A stretch of DNA of 64,000 bases from Serratia sp. UGAL515B_01. Its GTDB lineage: Bacteria > Pseudomonadota > Gammaproteobacteria > Enterobacterales > Enterobacteriaceae. The notes under the pieces are model-generated. The model saw nothing but the letters and a program-made list of their open reading frames with translations, had not been told where the DNA came from and made no database searches. This document shows, piece by piece, positions 1-10,631 of the stretch. The stretch spans positions 1,736,001-1,800,000 of the forward strand of contig NZ_CP109901.1 of the NCBI RefSeq assembly GCF_033095805.1, written 5' to 3'. Position 1 is the stretch's first letter. Each line of letters starts with the position of its first letter. The position numbers and the translations under genes were made by a program.

Positions 1-90
1 GGTCCGCAACCGACAGGTGAACGTTATTGTGTGAATTCTGCGTCATTGGCTTTCACAGACGGTGAAAGCGGTGAGCAAACTACGGGTTAA
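1..90 (+). CDS. msrB: Peptide-methionine (R)-S-oxide reductase MsrB, C-terminal end only
   Basis: The first 29 codons of the window are open in frame 1 and end at TAA (88-90). They contain GERYCVNSASL and end in FTDGESGEQTTG. This matches the C-terminus of MsrB, which reduces methionine-R-sulfoxide in proteins; the Cys of RYCVNS is the catalytic residue of the family. The rest of the gene lies before the window. The msrB-yeaC order is the same as in E. coli. The fragment is short but very characteristic. Confidence 0.85.
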   Translation, partial: GPQPTGERYCVNSASLAFTDGESGEQTTG

Positions 91-283
91 CAAGTTATTA
101 GAACAAAAAATCGATTCAGCTAATTATCCTCTCCTTTAACTAATTCAAGTTGCAGGAAAGCGCTAAGCCAGAAAATTCTTGGATGTACAAATGATGATGC
201 CATAAGAGGTATGAGGTGCATTCAACGTATGTATTATTTTAAGTATGGCCAGTTTATTCAGCCATGAGTAAGGAGCTGCTCTG

Positions 284-556
284 ATGGAAGTAAAAGATCT
301 GATCGCGGCCATAACGCCGGAAATTTACCAGCGATTAGTCCAGGCTGTTGAACTAGGTAAATGGCCTGATGGAGTCGCCTTGACGCCAGAACAAAAGGAA
401 CATAGCCTACAGGCTGTGATGCTTTGGCAGTCAATGAATAATGTCGAACCTCAACATATGAGTATCGGCACTGATGGGAATATCGTAATGAAAAGCAAAC
501 AAGAATTAAAACAGCAGTTTGTTGCGGAGCCCCTGGCTAAACTGAAACCAGAGTAA
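284..556 (+). CDS. yeaC: YeaC, DUF1315 family protein of unknown function
   Basis: This 90-residue protein has the same length as E. coli YeaC and shares the blocks VELGKWPDGVALT and QHMSIGTDGNIVMKSKQ. There is no signal peptide or membrane segment, so it should be cytoplasmic. The function of the family (DUF1315) is not known to me. The ATG at 284 is preceded by an AAGGAG-type ribosome site (about 270). It sits downstream of msrB, as in E. coli, separated by about 190 bases in which I see no gene. Confidence 0.9.
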   Translation: MEVKDLIAAITPEIYQRLVQAVELGKWPDGVALTPEQKEHSLQAVMLWQSMNNVEPQHMSIGTDGNIVMKSKQELKQQFVAEPLAKLKPE

Positions 557-565
557 AATAAAACA

Positions 566-591
566 ACAGGGCGATGAGAGTATCGCCCTTG
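566..591. terminator. Terminator hairpin between yeaC and pncA
   Basis: A GGGCGAT / ATCGCCC stem with a short loop follows the yeaC stop. It sits between two genes that converge, so it can serve both. Confidence 0.65.
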
Positions 592-627
592 TAAAGAAAA
601 ACTCTTTTGTGAAAAGAATCACCAAGT

Positions 628-1260
628 TCACTGCAGAACAAACTGTGACAGTGTAACGAGCTGTGCTCCAGCATCTTGCATTTCTGTCAACGCCTGCTGG
701 CTGTTTTGTGGTTGCAAATTGACACCGCGACAACCATCGATAATTACTTGTGTTTGATAGCCCAAGCTCAAAGCATCCAGCACACTGTACTTAACACAAT
801 AATCAGTTGCTAAACCCATAATGGCAAGATTTGTGATCCCTTGGGATTTAAGCCATTTGTCCAATGCTGTCTGCGTTTTATGACCGTTATCGAAGAAAGC
901 ACTGTAACTATCGATATCAGGATTTTCACCTTTTCGAAAAATGGCTGTGATGTATTGCTGATTTAGTTGGGCATGAAGTTCTGCACCGTAGGTTTCTTGT
1001 ACGCAATGCACTGGCCACCATACCTGCTGTAACCCCATCAACTCACCGAGTGAGCCAATTTGTGTGCGTGAATTTTCCGCAAAGCTACGGTGATTTGCTG
1101 GGTGCCAATCCTGGCTGGCAACGATAACTTCGTTACGGGAAAGACACGCTTCGATTGCCATATTGGCTATTGCAATAGTGGCATCGCCTTCTGCCACAGC
1201 TAAAGCGCCACCTGGGCAAAAATCGTTTTGTAGATCAATCAGCAATAAGGCGGTTTTCAT
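628..1260 (-). CDS. pncA: Nicotinamidase PncA
   Basis: The 210-residue protein deamidates nicotinamide to nicotinate in the NAD salvage pathway (isochorismatase-like hydrolase fold, cytoplasm). The catalytic triad of the family is visible: Asp9 (LLLIDLQNDF), Lys110 (FRKGEN) and Cys155 (ATDYCVKYS). The metal-binding set Asp51, His53 and His57 (DWHPANH) is also present. Length is normal. The gene follows ansA with an 18-base gap, so the two are probably cotranscribed, as in E. coli. Confidence 0.95.
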   Translation of the reverse strand: MKTALLLIDLQNDFCPGGALAVAEGDATIAIANMAIEACLSRNEVIVASQDWHPANHRSFAENSRTQIGSLGELMGLQQVWWPVHCVQETYGAELHAQLNQQYITAIFRKGENPDIDSYSAFFDNGHKTQTALDKWLKSQGITNLAIMGLATDYCVKYSVLDALSLGYQTQVIIDGCRGVNLQPQNSQQALTEMQDAGAQLVTLSQFVLQ

Positions 1261-1278
1261 CTTGATTCCAAAATTTTG

Positions 1279-2295
1279 TTAACCTGAGGTGTTAAGTTCA
1301 CCACGTAAGTCCTGCTGCATCTGAATACGAATTTCTTCAGGTGTAAGTGCCTGGCTCAAGAGATAATGCAATTTGGTCAATGCGGCTTCTACGGTCATAT
1401 CAAAACCGCTGATCACTCCTGCTTGGGCTAGGGCATTACCCGTGGCATAGCCTTCCATATTGACACGACCAGAAATACACTGTGTCAGGTTGACGACCAC
1501 GATTCCACGATCAGAGGCATCACGCAATTCATCTATTAATTCAGCTTGCTGTGGAGCGTTGCCCACACCATAAGAACGTAAAATCAGAGCTTTTACTGGT
1601 TGAAGCAAAAAGTTACGCACAACAGCACCGGAAATTCCGGGGTATATCGTGACGACACCGATCGGTTGAGGTGTGATGCCATGTACCAGTAAATCCCCAT
1701 TGCAAACTGGCGATGAGATGCCTGGTTGGCGGCGGATATGTATCCCTGCCTCAAGGAGAGGAGGAAAATTCGGTGAGGCAAAAGCATCAAAACCGTCGGC
1801 ATGCGCCTTCGTCGTGCGGTTGCCACGAAACAGTTTGTTATTGAAGAATAGACTGACTTCATTTATCGGATAATTTGCAGCCAAGTAAAGTGCATTCAAC
1901 AGATTGGTTTGACCATCGGAACGCAGTTCAGCCAAAGGTATTTGTGACCCTGTCACAATAACCGGTTTATCAAGATTCTCTAGCATGAAAGAGAGTGCAG
2001 AAGCCGTAAACGCCATGGTATCGGTGCCATGCAGGATCACGAAACCGTCATATTGGTCATAATTATTTTTAACATCATCGGCGATATGCTGCCAATCTTC
2101 AGGCGTCATATCTGAAGAGTCGATCAACGGTAGGTATTCGTGAATGATAAAATTAGGCATTTCCTCTCTGTGGAATTCAGGCATAAGTGCCAGTTGATGC
2201 TGTAGATGACCTGAAACTGGGATATAGCCGTGTTCGGATCGTTGCATACCAATAGTTCCACCAGTATAAGCAACGTAAATGGATTTTTTTTGCAT
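1279..2295 (-). CDS. ansA: L-asparaginase I, cytoplasmic (AnsA)
   Basis: AnsA hydrolyses L-asparagine to aspartate and ammonia. I place the start at the ATG at 2295, giving 338 residues, the length of the E. coli enzyme. The longer open frame to 2400 would run into the sppA terminator. The N-terminus has TGGTIGM with the nucleophile Thr14, and HGTDTM (Thr91-Asp92) supplies the second catalytic pair. There is no signal peptide, as expected for type I. It probably forms an operon with pncA downstream. Confidence 0.94.
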   Translation of the reverse strand: MQKKSIYVAYTGGTIGMQRSEHGYIPVSGHLQHQLALMPEFHREEMPNFIIHEYLPLIDSSDMTPEDWQHIADDVKNNYDQYDGFVILHGTDTMAFTASALSFMLENLDKPVIVTGSQIPLAELRSDGQTNLLNALYLAANYPINEVSLFFNNKLFRGNRTTKAHADGFDAFASPNFPPLLEAGIHIRRQPGISSPVCNGDLLVHGITPQPIGVVTIYPGISGAVVRNFLLQPVKALILRSYGVGNAPQQAELIDELRDASDRGIVVVNLTQCISGRVNMEGYATGNALAQAGVISGFDMTVEAALTKLHYLLSQALTPEEIRIQMQQDLRGELNTSG

Positions 2296-2346
2296 AACAA
2301 AACTTTTATGGCACCTAATAGGCTGAATTATAAAGGGGTAATAGCC

Positions 2347-2375
2347 AAAAAAAAAAGCCCGGCGGCTTGCCGGGC
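2347..2375 (-). terminator. Rho-independent terminator of sppA
   Basis: On the minus strand a perfect GCCCGGC/GCCGGGC stem (2357-2375) is followed by ten T residues (2356-2347). It lies directly after the sppA stop, which means ansA-pncA must have their own promoter in the roughly 50 bases that follow. Confidence 0.9.
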
Positions 2376-2389
2376 GGGAGATTGGATGA

Positions 2390-4243
2390 TTAACGAACAT
2401 CTCCGCATGTTAGGCATATTGCATAACGATGCTGCGGGTCGTTCAGGTTATTAAACAGGCCTGGCTGTTCTTTCAGCGCCATAGCAACTGAGGCGAGCGG
2501 GGCTGGTAGCATTGATTGAATTGCTGCTGGCAACATTGCGTGGATTGAAATGCCAAACTGGCTGAAGAATATATCTGCCAGACTCGGGTTATCGATAAAC
2601 CAGCTAAGTTGCCATTCTGGTAATTTAGCCAGTTCTGCCGCTTTTTTAACCGCATCGTCAAAGTCACCTAATTGATCAACCAAGCCATTTTTCTTAGCGT
2701 CACTGCCAATCCACACATGACCTTGAGCGATTTGATCAACCTGTTCTGGTGTCATTTTACGTGTGCTAGAGACCAGATCGATAAAGTTCTTATAACCATT
2801 TTCAATGTTTAACTGCATCATCTGTGAGAAAGCAGACGGTAATGCTTTGGTTACTGCAAGATCGGCTAATGGCGAAGTTGCAACACCGTCGGTATGAACT
2901 CCAATACTACTAAGCGTATTTTCATATGTATTAATAACACCGAAGATACCGATCGAGCCTGTAAGCGTGCTAGGGCTGGCGATAATATAGTCTGCCGGAG
3001 CTGAAATCCAGTATCCTCCAGATGCAGCCATACCTCCCATGGAGACCACCACGGGTTTACCAGCAGCACGAACAGCAGATAGCTCAGAACGAACTACCTC
3101 CGAGGCACTAACGCTGCCGCCGGGACTATTAACGCGCAAAACGACGGCCTTGATTTTCGGGTCTAGGCGAGCTTGGCGTAATTCTGCTGCGGTCGAATCT
3201 CCACCTACGGTTCCTGGAGTCCGTTGGCCGTCCATAATTGCCCCGTTCGCAAGGATGATGGCTATTTCCCCACCTTTGTCTAGCGTTTGCTTAGGTTGAT
3301 AATCATAGACGCTGACCGCATTGAAATTATTAATTTTTTTGTCCCAACCGAAGGCTTTCACCAATTCACTTTCTATTGCCGTTCGTGATGCCAACTCGTC
3401 AACCAATTTGTTATTTAAAGCGAATTTAGCCGTGTTACCCCCCACAGCTTGTAAACCTTGAAGTATCCCCATAGCTCCAGGAAAAAGCTGTTCAGGCGTG
3501 AGTTGTCGATTTGCTGCAACTGTCATCAGATAGTTTTGCCACAGTCCTTCTACCCAGCGGCTATCTGCTTCGCGCGCTTCTGGTGACATGTCGTCACGGA
3601 TCAAGGGTTCCACGGCAGACTTATAACTACCAACGCGGAATATGTTGGCCGTGACCTTAAGTTTTTCTAACAGTGACTTGTAGTAAAGGTTGTTAGTGGC
3701 AAAGCCATGCAGTTCGACAGCCCCCTGTGGCGAGAGATAAATTTTGGTGGCGTAGCTGGCTAAGTAATATTGTGTCTGATTATAGCTATCGCCAATGGCA
3801 TAGATGGGTTTACCACTGTCACGAAATTCGCGTAGTGCTTTGCCTATGTATTGTAACGATGGCTGATCAGCTCCGGCAAAGTCATTCAACTGTAATACCA
3901 TGCCAGTGATGTTTTTATCATCCTTGGCATCGCGGATCGTATCCACAAGGTCAAACAGTGAGTTCTCCTGCAAGCGGTTACTAGATGCACCTAATAATTC
4001 TCGTCCTAACTGACGAACGCGGTTGTTCATTGAAGGTTGGTCAACGACAACACCTCTGAGGTCAACCAACAATGCGCCATGATGGGCTTCTACTGGTGTA
4101 CTGCTTTGGAATGAAAAATAAATACCGACGCCAACCAGGATCAGTAGGATCAGAAACAAGTTTAGGATCAGTTCCCTGACAAAATTAAGCAGGTTCCATG
4201 ACCATTTGAAAATACCCGCAGTGAATCGCCACAATGTGCGCAT
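2390..4243 (-). CDS. sppA: Signal peptide peptidase SppA (protease IV)
   Basis: SppA is a membrane-anchored serine protease that degrades cleaved signal peptides. At 617 residues it matches the E. coli form (618), with two tandem S49 domains. A single hydrophobic anchor lies at about residues 24-45. The Ser-Lys dyad is intact: Lys208 (VGSYKSAVEP) in the N-terminal half and Ser408 (GGMAASGGYW) in the C-terminal half. It is transcribed divergently from ydjA, with the promoters in the shared 160-base gap. The start at 4243 fits the family. Confidence 0.95.
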   Translation of the reverse strand: MRTLWRFTAGIFKWSWNLLNFVRELILNLFLILLILVGVGIYFSFQSSTPVEAHHGALLVDLRGVVVDQPSMNNRVRQLGRELLGASSNRLQENSLFDLVDTIRDAKDDKNITGMVLQLNDFAGADQPSLQYIGKALREFRDSGKPIYAIGDSYNQTQYYLASYATKIYLSPQGAVELHGFATNNLYYKSLLEKLKVTANIFRVGSYKSAVEPLIRDDMSPEAREADSRWVEGLWQNYLMTVAANRQLTPEQLFPGAMGILQGLQAVGGNTAKFALNNKLVDELASRTAIESELVKAFGWDKKINNFNAVSVYDYQPKQTLDKGGEIAIILANGAIMDGQRTPGTVGGDSTAAELRQARLDPKIKAVVLRVNSPGGSVSASEVVRSELSAVRAAGKPVVVSMGGMAASGGYWISAPADYIIASPSTLTGSIGIFGVINTYENTLSSIGVHTDGVATSPLADLAVTKALPSAFSQMMQLNIENGYKNFIDLVSSTRKMTPEQVDQIAQGHVWIGSDAKKNGLVDQLGDFDDAVKKAAELAKLPEWQLSWFIDNPSLADIFFSQFGISIHAMLPAAIQSMLPAPLASVAMALKEQPGLFNNLNDPQHRYAICLTCGDVR

Positions 4244-4403
4244 GTGCTCTCTCCAACAAGAGTCGAGAATATCTCGCTATCCTAATAAGTGGATGAAGAA
4301 ATGTCAGCTTTAAATCGCTTGTACATACAGTATTGCAGAGGCTGTAACTCCCTGCTGAGCTATGTTAACGTGATTTAAATGAAAATTGTTATCGGGAGTT
4401 AAA

Positions 4404-4955
4404 ATGGATGCGCTAGATCTTTTGCTGAATCGCCGCTCGGCATCACGCTTGGTAGCGCCAGCACCTGCTGGTGAGGTGCGTCAGAATATCATTAATGCTG
4501 GTTTACGAGCCCCCGACCACGGTGCATTACAGCCTTGGCGTTTCGTATTGATCGAGAGCAGTGGATTGGAACGTTTCAGTGAGTTATTGCAAAGGGCAGC
4601 AACGCAGGAGCAAATGGATGAAAGTTCAATTGAGAAGGCAAAACAGGCCCCTTTCCGAGCACCGTTGATTATCGCCGTGGTGGCACACTGTAGCAAAAAT
4701 CTGAAAGTTCCTCATTGGGAACAGGTTGTGTCAGCCGGTTGTGCAGTGCAGGCCATGCAAATGGCTGCTCTTGCACAAGGCTTTAATGGCATTTGGCGCA
4801 CTGGCGTCTGGACAAAAAATCCCTTGGTCAGAGAGGCTTTTTCGTGTCGTGAACAAGATGAGATTGTTGGTTTTCTTTATCTTGGTACTCCGCAACTGAA
4901 AGCATCAACTAAAGTTGTCGCACCTGATAGCTCACCTTTCGTCAGTTATTTCTGA
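4404..4955 (+). CDS. ydjA: YdjA, nitroreductase-family flavoprotein
   Basis: YdjA is a small FMN-binding member of the nitroreductase family; its physiological substrate is not established. I choose the ATG at 4404, which gives [16 protein letters not shown] and 183 residues as in E. coli, with a GGGAG ribosome site just upstream. An open frame extends seven codons further from a TTG but has no support. The [21 protein letters not shown] and FLYLGTPQ blocks are family hallmarks. A GGGTG hairpin after the stop (about 4972-4996) may be a weak terminator. Confidence 0.92.
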   Translation: MDALDLLLNRRSASRLVAPAPAGEVRQNIINAGLRAPDHGALQPWRFVLIESSGLERFSELLQRAATQEQMDESSIEKAKQAPFRAPLIIAVVAHCSKNLKVPHWEQVVSAGCAVQAMQMAALAQGFNGIWRTGVWTKNPLVREAFSCREQDEIVGFLYLGTPQLKASTKVVAPDSSPFVSYF

Positions 4956-5127
4956 TCATAATCGTCGGAGAGGGTGCTGCAAAGTGCGCAACACCCCACA
5001 ATTTTGTACTGTTTCTGAGCGGGTCGAACGCATAATATCAACCTGCTCTTACCAATCATCTTGGCAAGCGATACCCTATGCTTCATTGTGATAATCCTTG
5101 TAGTGTATGACTCAAAGGGAGTGGACT

Positions 5128-6171
5128 ATGATATCGTCGGCCATCCGATTAACTCAGTACAGCCATGGCGCTGGCTGTGGTTGTAAAATTTCACCAAAAG
5201 TTCTTGAAACGATACTGCACAGCGAACAGAAAAAGTTTATCGATCCACATTTGTTGGTGGGTAATGAAACACGTGATGATGCCGCGGTGTATGACATTGG
5301 CAATGGTGTTGGGATTATCAGTACCACCGACTTTTTTATGCCGATCGTTGATAATCCGTTCGATTTTGGCCGTATTGCTGCAGCAAATGCGATCAGTGAT
5401 GTTTATGCGATGGGTGGCAAGCCGATCATGGCAATCGCTATACTAGGTTGGCCTGTAGCAACACTGCCAGCAGAAGTGGCACAACAGGTGATTGATGGTG
5501 GGCGGTATGCTTGCCAACAAGCCGGTATTGCGTTGGCTGGGGGGCATTCAATTGATGCGCCAGAACCGATTTTCGGCTTGGCAGTGACGGGGATAGTCAG
5601 TACTGAACGCGTCAAGAAAAACAGTTCTGCGCAGGCAGGATCCAAACTTTTCCTAACAAAACCATTAGGAATAGGTGTGTTAACGACAGCAGAGAAAAAA
5701 AGCAAATTACGGCCAGAACATGAAGGGCTCGCGACGCAGGTTATGTGTCAATTGAATAAGCCTGGGGCTGATTTTGCTGAAGTAGCTGGTGTTACAGCAA
5801 TGACTGATGTTACCGGTTTTGGATTACTTGGCCACCTCACTGAAATGTGCCAGGGATCAGAGTTGCAGGCAACGCTATGGTTTGATCACATACCCAAGTT
5901 ACCTGATGTTGAGCATTACATTAGCGAAGGCTGCGTACCAGGTGGCACAGGGCGTAATTTTGACAGCTATGGGCATCTCATTGGCTCTTTGAGTGACCTG
6001 CAGCGTCAGCTGCTTTGCGATCCGCAAACATCTGGCGGGCTGTTACTGGCCGTTTTGCCTGAAGCAGAGTCTGACGTTATGGCAATTGCAGCCCGCCACG
6101 GTATCACCATGAGTGCGATCGGTGAATTGCATGTTGCTCAGCCAGGCAAGTCGCTGGTAGAGGTGGTCTAG
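5128..6171 (+). CDS. selD: Selenide, water dikinase SelD (selenophosphate synthase)
   Basis: SelD makes selenophosphate from selenide and ATP, the selenium donor for selenocysteine and for 2-selenouridine in tRNA. I use the ATG at 5128, which has AAAGGGAG upstream and gives 347 residues like E. coli SelD; an ATG seven codons earlier (5107) is less likely. Cys17 (GAGCGCK) and Lys20 are the catalytic pair, so this is the Cys form, not a selenoprotein. The glycine-rich ATP loop and the [11 protein letters not shown] block are present. selU starts two bases after the stop, so the genes are cotranscribed. Confidence 0.96.
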   Translation: MISSAIRLTQYSHGAGCGCKISPKVLETILHSEQKKFIDPHLLVGNETRDDAAVYDIGNGVGIISTTDFFMPIVDNPFDFGRIAAANAISDVYAMGGKPIMAIAILGWPVATLPAEVAQQVIDGGRYACQQAGIALAGGHSIDAPEPIFGLAVTGIVSTERVKKNSSAQAGSKLFLTKPLGIGVLTTAEKKSKLRPEHEGLATQVMCQLNKPGADFAEVAGVTAMTDVTGFGLLGHLTEMCQGSELQATLWFDHIPKLPDVEHYISEGCVPGGTGRNFDSYGHLIGSLSDLQRQLLCDPQTSGGLLLAVLPEAESDVMAIAARHGITMSAIGELHVAQPGKSLVEVV

Positions 6172-6172
6172 T

Positions 6173-7294
6173 GTGGTAACAACTGTGCAAACCCGTATGG
6201 ATACAAAAGACTATCAGCGCCTTTTTTTGCAGGATGTGACGCTTATTGATGTCCGTGCCCCCATAGAGTTTCTACAAGGTGCATTTCCTTCGGCTATCAA
6301 CCTGCCATTGATGAATGACAGTGAACGCCAGGCGGTAGGGACTTGTTTTAAACAGCATGGTCAGGAGCAGGCGGTCGCTCTAGGCCATAGTTTGGTGACT
6401 GGTAAACTGCGTGAAGAGCGTACCCTGGCTTGGATAGAACGATGTATCAAGCAGCCTGAAGGTTATCTTTACTGTTTTCGCGGTGGGCTACGTTCTCAAT
6501 TGGTTCAGCAATGGCTGCGTGAGGCTGGCGTTGATTATCCACGAGTTCTAGGGGGATATAAGGCATTACGTCGTTTTCTGCTCGACACGCTCGAAACTGC
6601 AGTATCCCTACCGATGATTATCGTTGGAGGTAATACTGGTTGTGGTAAAACTTTATTGATCAATGAGTTGAGTGAGGGTATTGATTTGGAGGGCATTGCT
6701 TGTCATCGCGGTTCATCTTTTGGTAGAACGCTGGTGAAACAGTCCACGCAGATTAATTTTGAAAATCAATTAGCAGTAAAAATGTTGAAAAAACAGCATG
6801 CTGGTTGTCGCCATTGGGTGCTGGAAGACGAAGGCCGGATTATCGGTTCCAACAATTTACCGTTGGGCTTGTTCAATAGTATGCAGCAAGCTCCTCTGGT
6901 GGTCATTGATGACCCGTTTGAAGTGCGGGTAGCCCGGCTGCAGGACGAGTATATTGATAAGATGCGTCAAGCTTTTGAACAGGCTTATGGTGAGCAACAA
7001 GGCTTTCAGCACTATGGTGAGTATCTGCATCATGGTTTGTTTGCCATTCGTCGTCGCTTGGGGCTGGAACGTTTCCAACAGCTCAGCCAGCAATTGACGT
7101 CGGCGCTTCAGTTGCAACAATCTGGGGGCAGCAGTGACGCTCATCAAAAATGGCTTATCCCCTTATTGCAACACTATTATGATCCGATGTACCGCTATCA
7201 ATTAGCGAAGAAAACTCAGCGTATCATTTTCCGTGGAAACTATGCTGAGGCAAGCGAGTTCTTGATGATGTATAGCCATAATAACGGTGAATAA
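6173..7294 (+). CDS. selU: tRNA 2-selenouridine synthase SelU (MnmH)
   Basis: SelU replaces sulfur by selenium at the wobble uridine of tRNAs for Lys, Glu and Gln, using the selenophosphate made by SelD. The 373-residue protein has a rhodanese domain (about 12-135) with active-site Cys101 ([11 protein letters not shown]) and a P-loop domain with GGNTGCGKT (152-160). The start is a GTG at 6173, two bases after the selD stop. The stop overlaps the topB start in TAATG, so selD-selU-topB form one transcription unit. In E. coli selU (ybbB) is elsewhere, so this linkage differs from K-12. Confidence 0.93.
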   Translation: MVTTVQTRMDTKDYQRLFLQDVTLIDVRAPIEFLQGAFPSAINLPLMNDSERQAVGTCFKQHGQEQAVALGHSLVTGKLREERTLAWIERCIKQPEGYLYCFRGGLRSQLVQQWLREAGVDYPRVLGGYKALRRFLLDTLETAVSLPMIIVGGNTGCGKTLLINELSEGIDLEGIACHRGSSFGRTLVKQSTQINFENQLAVKMLKKQHAGCRHWVLEDEGRIIGSNNLPLGLFNSMQQAPLVVIDDPFEVRVARLQDEYIDKMRQAFEQAYGEQQGFQHYGEYLHHGLFAIRRRLGLERFQQLSQQLTSALQLQQSGGSSDAHQKWLIPLLQHYYDPMYRYQLAKKTQRIIFRGNYAEASEFLMMYSHNNGE

Positions 7295-9219
7295 TGCGAC
7301 TGTTTATTGCCGAAAAGCCGAGTTTGGCGCGTGCTATTGCGGATGTATTACCCAAACCGCATCGTCGGGGGGATGGATTTATTGCCTGTGGCAGCAACGA
7401 TGTAGTGACTTGGTGTGTCGGGCACCTATTAGAGCAGGCACAACCTGATGTTTACGACAGCCGCTATGCACGTTGGTCGTTGGCTGACCTGCCTATTATC
7501 CCGCAAAAATGGTTGCTGCAACCAAGGTCTTCTGTTAGTAAGCAATTGAATGCAATAAAAAAATTACTGGCTCAAGCAGATGAAGTGATCCACGCAGGAG
7601 ACCCCGATCGAGAAGGACAATTATTGGTTGATGAGGTCCTTGATTATCTTGCGTTGACGCCAGAGAAGAGGCAGTGTGTGCGGCGTTGCCTGATTAACGA
7701 TCTTAACCCACAGGCGGTTGAACGTGCGATAGAACGTTTGCGTGATAATCGTGATTTCATCCCCTTGTGCGTTTCAGCACTGGCCCGAGCGCGTGCCGAT
7801 TGGTTGTATGGCATCAATATGACCCGCGCTTATACATTGCTAGGGCGTAGCGCAGGGTATGATGGCGTCCTTTCGGTTGGACGAGTGCAAACGCCGGTAT
7901 TGGGGCTGGTGGTTCGTCGCGACGAAGAGATTGAAAATTTCGTGCCGAAAGATTTTTTTGAAGTGAAAGCGCATATTGTTACGCCAAAGGAGGAACGCTT
8001 TGTTGCTCTGTGGCAACCAAGTGAGTCCTGTGAGCCTTATCAGGATGAAGAAGGGCGTTTACTTCATCGTGCTTTGGCTGAGCACGTTGTTAAGCGTATT
8101 GAAGGGCAACCCGCTCAGGTAACTTCCTATAATGATAAACGGGAATCAGATACAGCTCCGTTGCCGTTTTCTCTTTCCACACTTCAAATCGAAGCCGCAA
8201 AACGTTTTAATTTAAGTGCCCAACAAGTTCTGGACATCTGTCAGCGATTGTATGAAACCCATAAATTGATCACCTACCCACGTTCAGACTGTCGCTATTT
8301 ACCTGAGGAACATTTTGCCGGACGTCATGCGGTATTAAATGCTATTGGCGTACATCAGCCGGAGCTTTATCCTCAGCCGGTTATTGATGATGAACGCCGC
8401 AATCGCTGTTGGGATGATAAAAAAGTAGATGCGCATCATGCTATTATTCCTACAGCTCGAGCCAGTAAGGCCAATTTGAGCAAAGAGGAACTGAATATTT
8501 ATGGCTTGGTGGCTCGTCAGTATCTTATGCAATTCTGTCCAGATGCCATTTTCCGCAAATGTGTGATCGAATTGGATATCGCTGGAGGGAAGTTTATTGC
8601 CAAAGCTCGCTTCCTGGCTGAGGCTGGTTGGCGAACTTTGTTAGGTAGTAAAGAGCGTGATGAGGAAAATGAGGGTGCGCCATTGCCTGTGGTTGCTAAA
8701 GGCGACGAGTTGTTGTGTGAGCGTGGTGAAGTAGTTGAACGGCAGACTCAACCACCAAGGCCCTTTACCGATGCCAGTTTACTTTCTGCCATGACTGGGA
8801 TTTCTCGTTTTGTGCAAGATAAAGCGTTAAAGAAAATCCTGCGGGCGACCGATGGTTTAGGCACCGAAGCAACACGAGCAGGTATTATCGAGTTGTTATT
8901 CAAACGAGCATTTCTCTACAAAAAAGGTCGCTACATTCACTCAAGCGAAACTGGGCGGGCATTAATTCACTCATTGCCTGACTTGGCGGCACGGCCTGAT
9001 ATGACCGCACAATGGGAGGCCACACTGACGCAAATCAGTGAGAAGTCCTGCCGTTATCAGGACTTCATGCAACCTTTAGAAGAGACGTTGCACGCGTTGA
9101 TCCAACAGGCTAAGCAAAATCGAGCCAGCATTGCGTTTCGTGGCTTGCCACCTCCACAATCGTCGGGATCGAAAAAACGTAAAAAAGGTGCCAGCAAGGC
9201 AAAGGAGAACAGTGAGTGA
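7294..9219 (+). CDS. topB: DNA topoisomerase III (TopB)
   Basis: TopB is a type IA topoisomerase that decatenates DNA through single-strand passage and works with RecQ. The 641-residue protein begins with the TOPRIM fold ([15 protein letters not shown], acidic DPDRE at 103-107). It carries the active tyrosine at Tyr328 ([11 protein letters not shown]). The C-terminal tail is basic ([11 protein letters not shown]), as in E. coli TopB (653 residues), and probably binds DNA. The start overlaps the selU stop. Confidence 0.95.
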   Translation: MRLFIAEKPSLARAIADVLPKPHRRGDGFIACGSNDVVTWCVGHLLEQAQPDVYDSRYARWSLADLPIIPQKWLLQPRSSVSKQLNAIKKLLAQADEVIHAGDPDREGQLLVDEVLDYLALTPEKRQCVRRCLINDLNPQAVERAIERLRDNRDFIPLCVSALARARADWLYGINMTRAYTLLGRSAGYDGVLSVGRVQTPVLGLVVRRDEEIENFVPKDFFEVKAHIVTPKEERFVALWQPSESCEPYQDEEGRLLHRALAEHVVKRIEGQPAQVTSYNDKRESDTAPLPFSLSTLQIEAAKRFNLSAQQVLDICQRLYETHKLITYPRSDCRYLPEEHFAGRHAVLNAIGVHQPELYPQPVIDDERRNRCWDDKKVDAHHAIIPTARASKANLSKEELNIYGLVARQYLMQFCPDAIFRKCVIELDIAGGKFIAKARFLAEAGWRTLLGSKERDEENEGAPLPVVAKGDELLCERGEVVERQTQPPRPFTDASLLSAMTGISRFVQDKALKKILRATDGLGTEATRAGIIELLFKRAFLYKKGRYIHSSETGRALIHSLPDLAARPDMTAQWEATLTQISEKSCRYQDFMQPLEETLHALIQQAKQNRASIAFRGLPPPQSSGSKKRKKGASKAKENSE

Positions 9220-9269
9220 TTAGCGCCTGTTATGTTAATTGATTGATTTTAAATTTGAGTATTTAACGA

Positions 9270-9291
9270 AAAGGGGCCGTAAAAGCCCCTA
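9270..9291. terminator. Bidirectional terminator between topB and nudG
   Basis: An AGGGGC / GCCCCT stem is flanked by A and T runs and overlaps the nudG stop codon. It can end both convergent transcripts. Confidence 0.75.
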
Positions 9292-9684
9292 TGAGGATAA
9301 TGAGGTAAGGTAGCTTTCAAGTAGCGGCACATCAGCAGGTGCCATGGGGTAATCTCTTGCTTGCTGTGGCGTTACCCAAACAAGTGCTGAATGGCAGTGT
9401 AGCTGAAAATTCCCGTTGAAAGTTCCAACACGCCATGCATGTAAGCGAATGATCCTTTCGCCCTGTTGCCATTGATTACTGGCAACATAACTTCCAACGT
9501 GGGCCACGATGCTTAATTCTTCGAGTAGCTCACGTGCCAGTGCTTGCTGTTGGCTTTCATTCTCATCGACCTTGCCACCAGGAAATTCCCAGAGGCCAGC
9601 TTGATCGCTGCTATTATCACGTTGCGCAATCAGGATCTTGTGGTCTTTCTCGATAATTGCAGCGACAACATCAATGATTTTCAT
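9289..9684 (-). CDS. nudG: Nudix hydrolase NudG-like (pyrimidine (d)NTP pyrophosphatase)
   Basis: This 131-residue protein resembles E. coli NudG (CTP/5-hydroxy-CTP pyrophosphohydrolase, 135 residues), which sanitises the nucleotide pool. The Nudix box runs from Gly37 to Ile59 with the RELLEEL helix (Arg51, Glu52, Glu55, Glu56 present). The glycine normally at the box end is Ser58, a mild deviation. The final NudG tail is slightly shorter. E. coli also has nudG near topB, which supports NudG over MutT. It lies 42 bases downstream of xthA. Confidence 0.85.
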   Translation of the reverse strand: MKIIDVVAAIIEKDHKILIAQRDNSSDQAGLWEFPGGKVDENESQQQALARELLEELSIVAHVGSYVASNQWQQGERIIRLHAWRVGTFNGNFQLHCHSALVWVTPQQARDYPMAPADVPLLESYLTSLSS

Positions 9685-9726
9685 GGGGTGAACATCAATT
9701 CCCTGTAAGCAAACGGGGTACGTAGA

Positions 9727-10533
9727 TTACAAAGCAAACTCGGCCCAGACTGGTGCATGATCTGAGGGTTTCTCCATTCCTCGAATTTGATAATCAATCC
9801 CAGTGGCTGTACACCGCTCTGCCAATGGTGTGCTGGCTAGAAGCAAATCGATACGCAGACCACGGTTTTCATCAAAACCACGAGAACGATAGTCAAACCA
9901 GGAGAATTGGTCATTGCGATCTGGATTGGCATGGCGGTAGGTATCAACCAAGCCCCAATCTAGAAGGCGGTTCATCCATTCACGCTCTTCTGGAAGGAAG
10001 GAGCATTTACCTGTTCGCAGCCATCTTTTGCGACTATCTTCACCAATGCCGATATCAAAATCGCTAGGGCTGATGTTCATGTCACCCATAATCAATACAG
10101 GGGAATCTGCAGAAAGTTGTTGTTCTAGATAATCTTGCAGATCTTGATAGAAGCGGTTTTTAGCTGGGAATTTGGTGGGATGATCGCGACTTTCCCCTTG
10201 GGGAAAATAGCCATTAATGACGGTTAGTGTTCCCTGTGGCGTTGCCAAATCGGCCATAATAATACGGCGTTGTGCGTCTTCCTCGTCGGTTGGGAAACCA
10301 CGGCGAACAGCAATAGGCTCAGCTTTGGTCAATAATGCAACACCGTAGTGACCTTTCTGCCCATGATAAAACACGTGATAGCCGTGCTTACTGACCTCCG
10401 CAAGCGGAAACATATCATCATGAACTTTTGTTTCCTGTAGGCCGATGACATCGGGTTGATGTTGTTCAATAATCGCGGTCAATTGATGCGGACGCGCACG
10501 CAGTCCATTGATATTAAAAGAGACAAACTTCAT
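9727..10533 (-). CDS. xthA: Exodeoxyribonuclease III (XthA)
   Basis: XthA is the main AP endonuclease and 3' exonuclease of base excision repair. The length of 268 residues equals that of E. coli ExoIII. The active-site residues are seen in order: Glu34 ([10 protein letters not shown]), Asp151/Asn153 ([11 protein letters not shown]) and His259 ([12 protein letters not shown]). It is followed by nudG on the same strand, so two DNA-quality genes may share a transcript. Confidence 0.96.
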   Translation of the reverse strand: MKFVSFNINGLRARPHQLTAIIEQHQPDVIGLQETKVHDDMFPLAEVSKHGYHVFYHGQKGHYGVALLTKAEPIAVRRGFPTDEEDAQRRIIMADLATPQGTLTVINGYFPQGESRDHPTKFPAKNRFYQDLQDYLEQQLSADSPVLIMGDMNISPSDFDIGIGEDSRKRWLRTGKCSFLPEEREWMNRLLDWGLVDTYRHANPDRNDQFSWFDYRSRGFDENRGLRIDLLLASTPLAERCTATGIDYQIRGMEKPSDHAPVWAEFAL

Positions 10534-10631
10534 GTGGCAGCCGTTTTTAGCAGAAAATCGTGTTCAGATAGTAGCAGAGTTCAACCAGGAATGTAACGCA
10601 GGCCAGCGGCCTTATGCCGCTGGTTGGGGGG

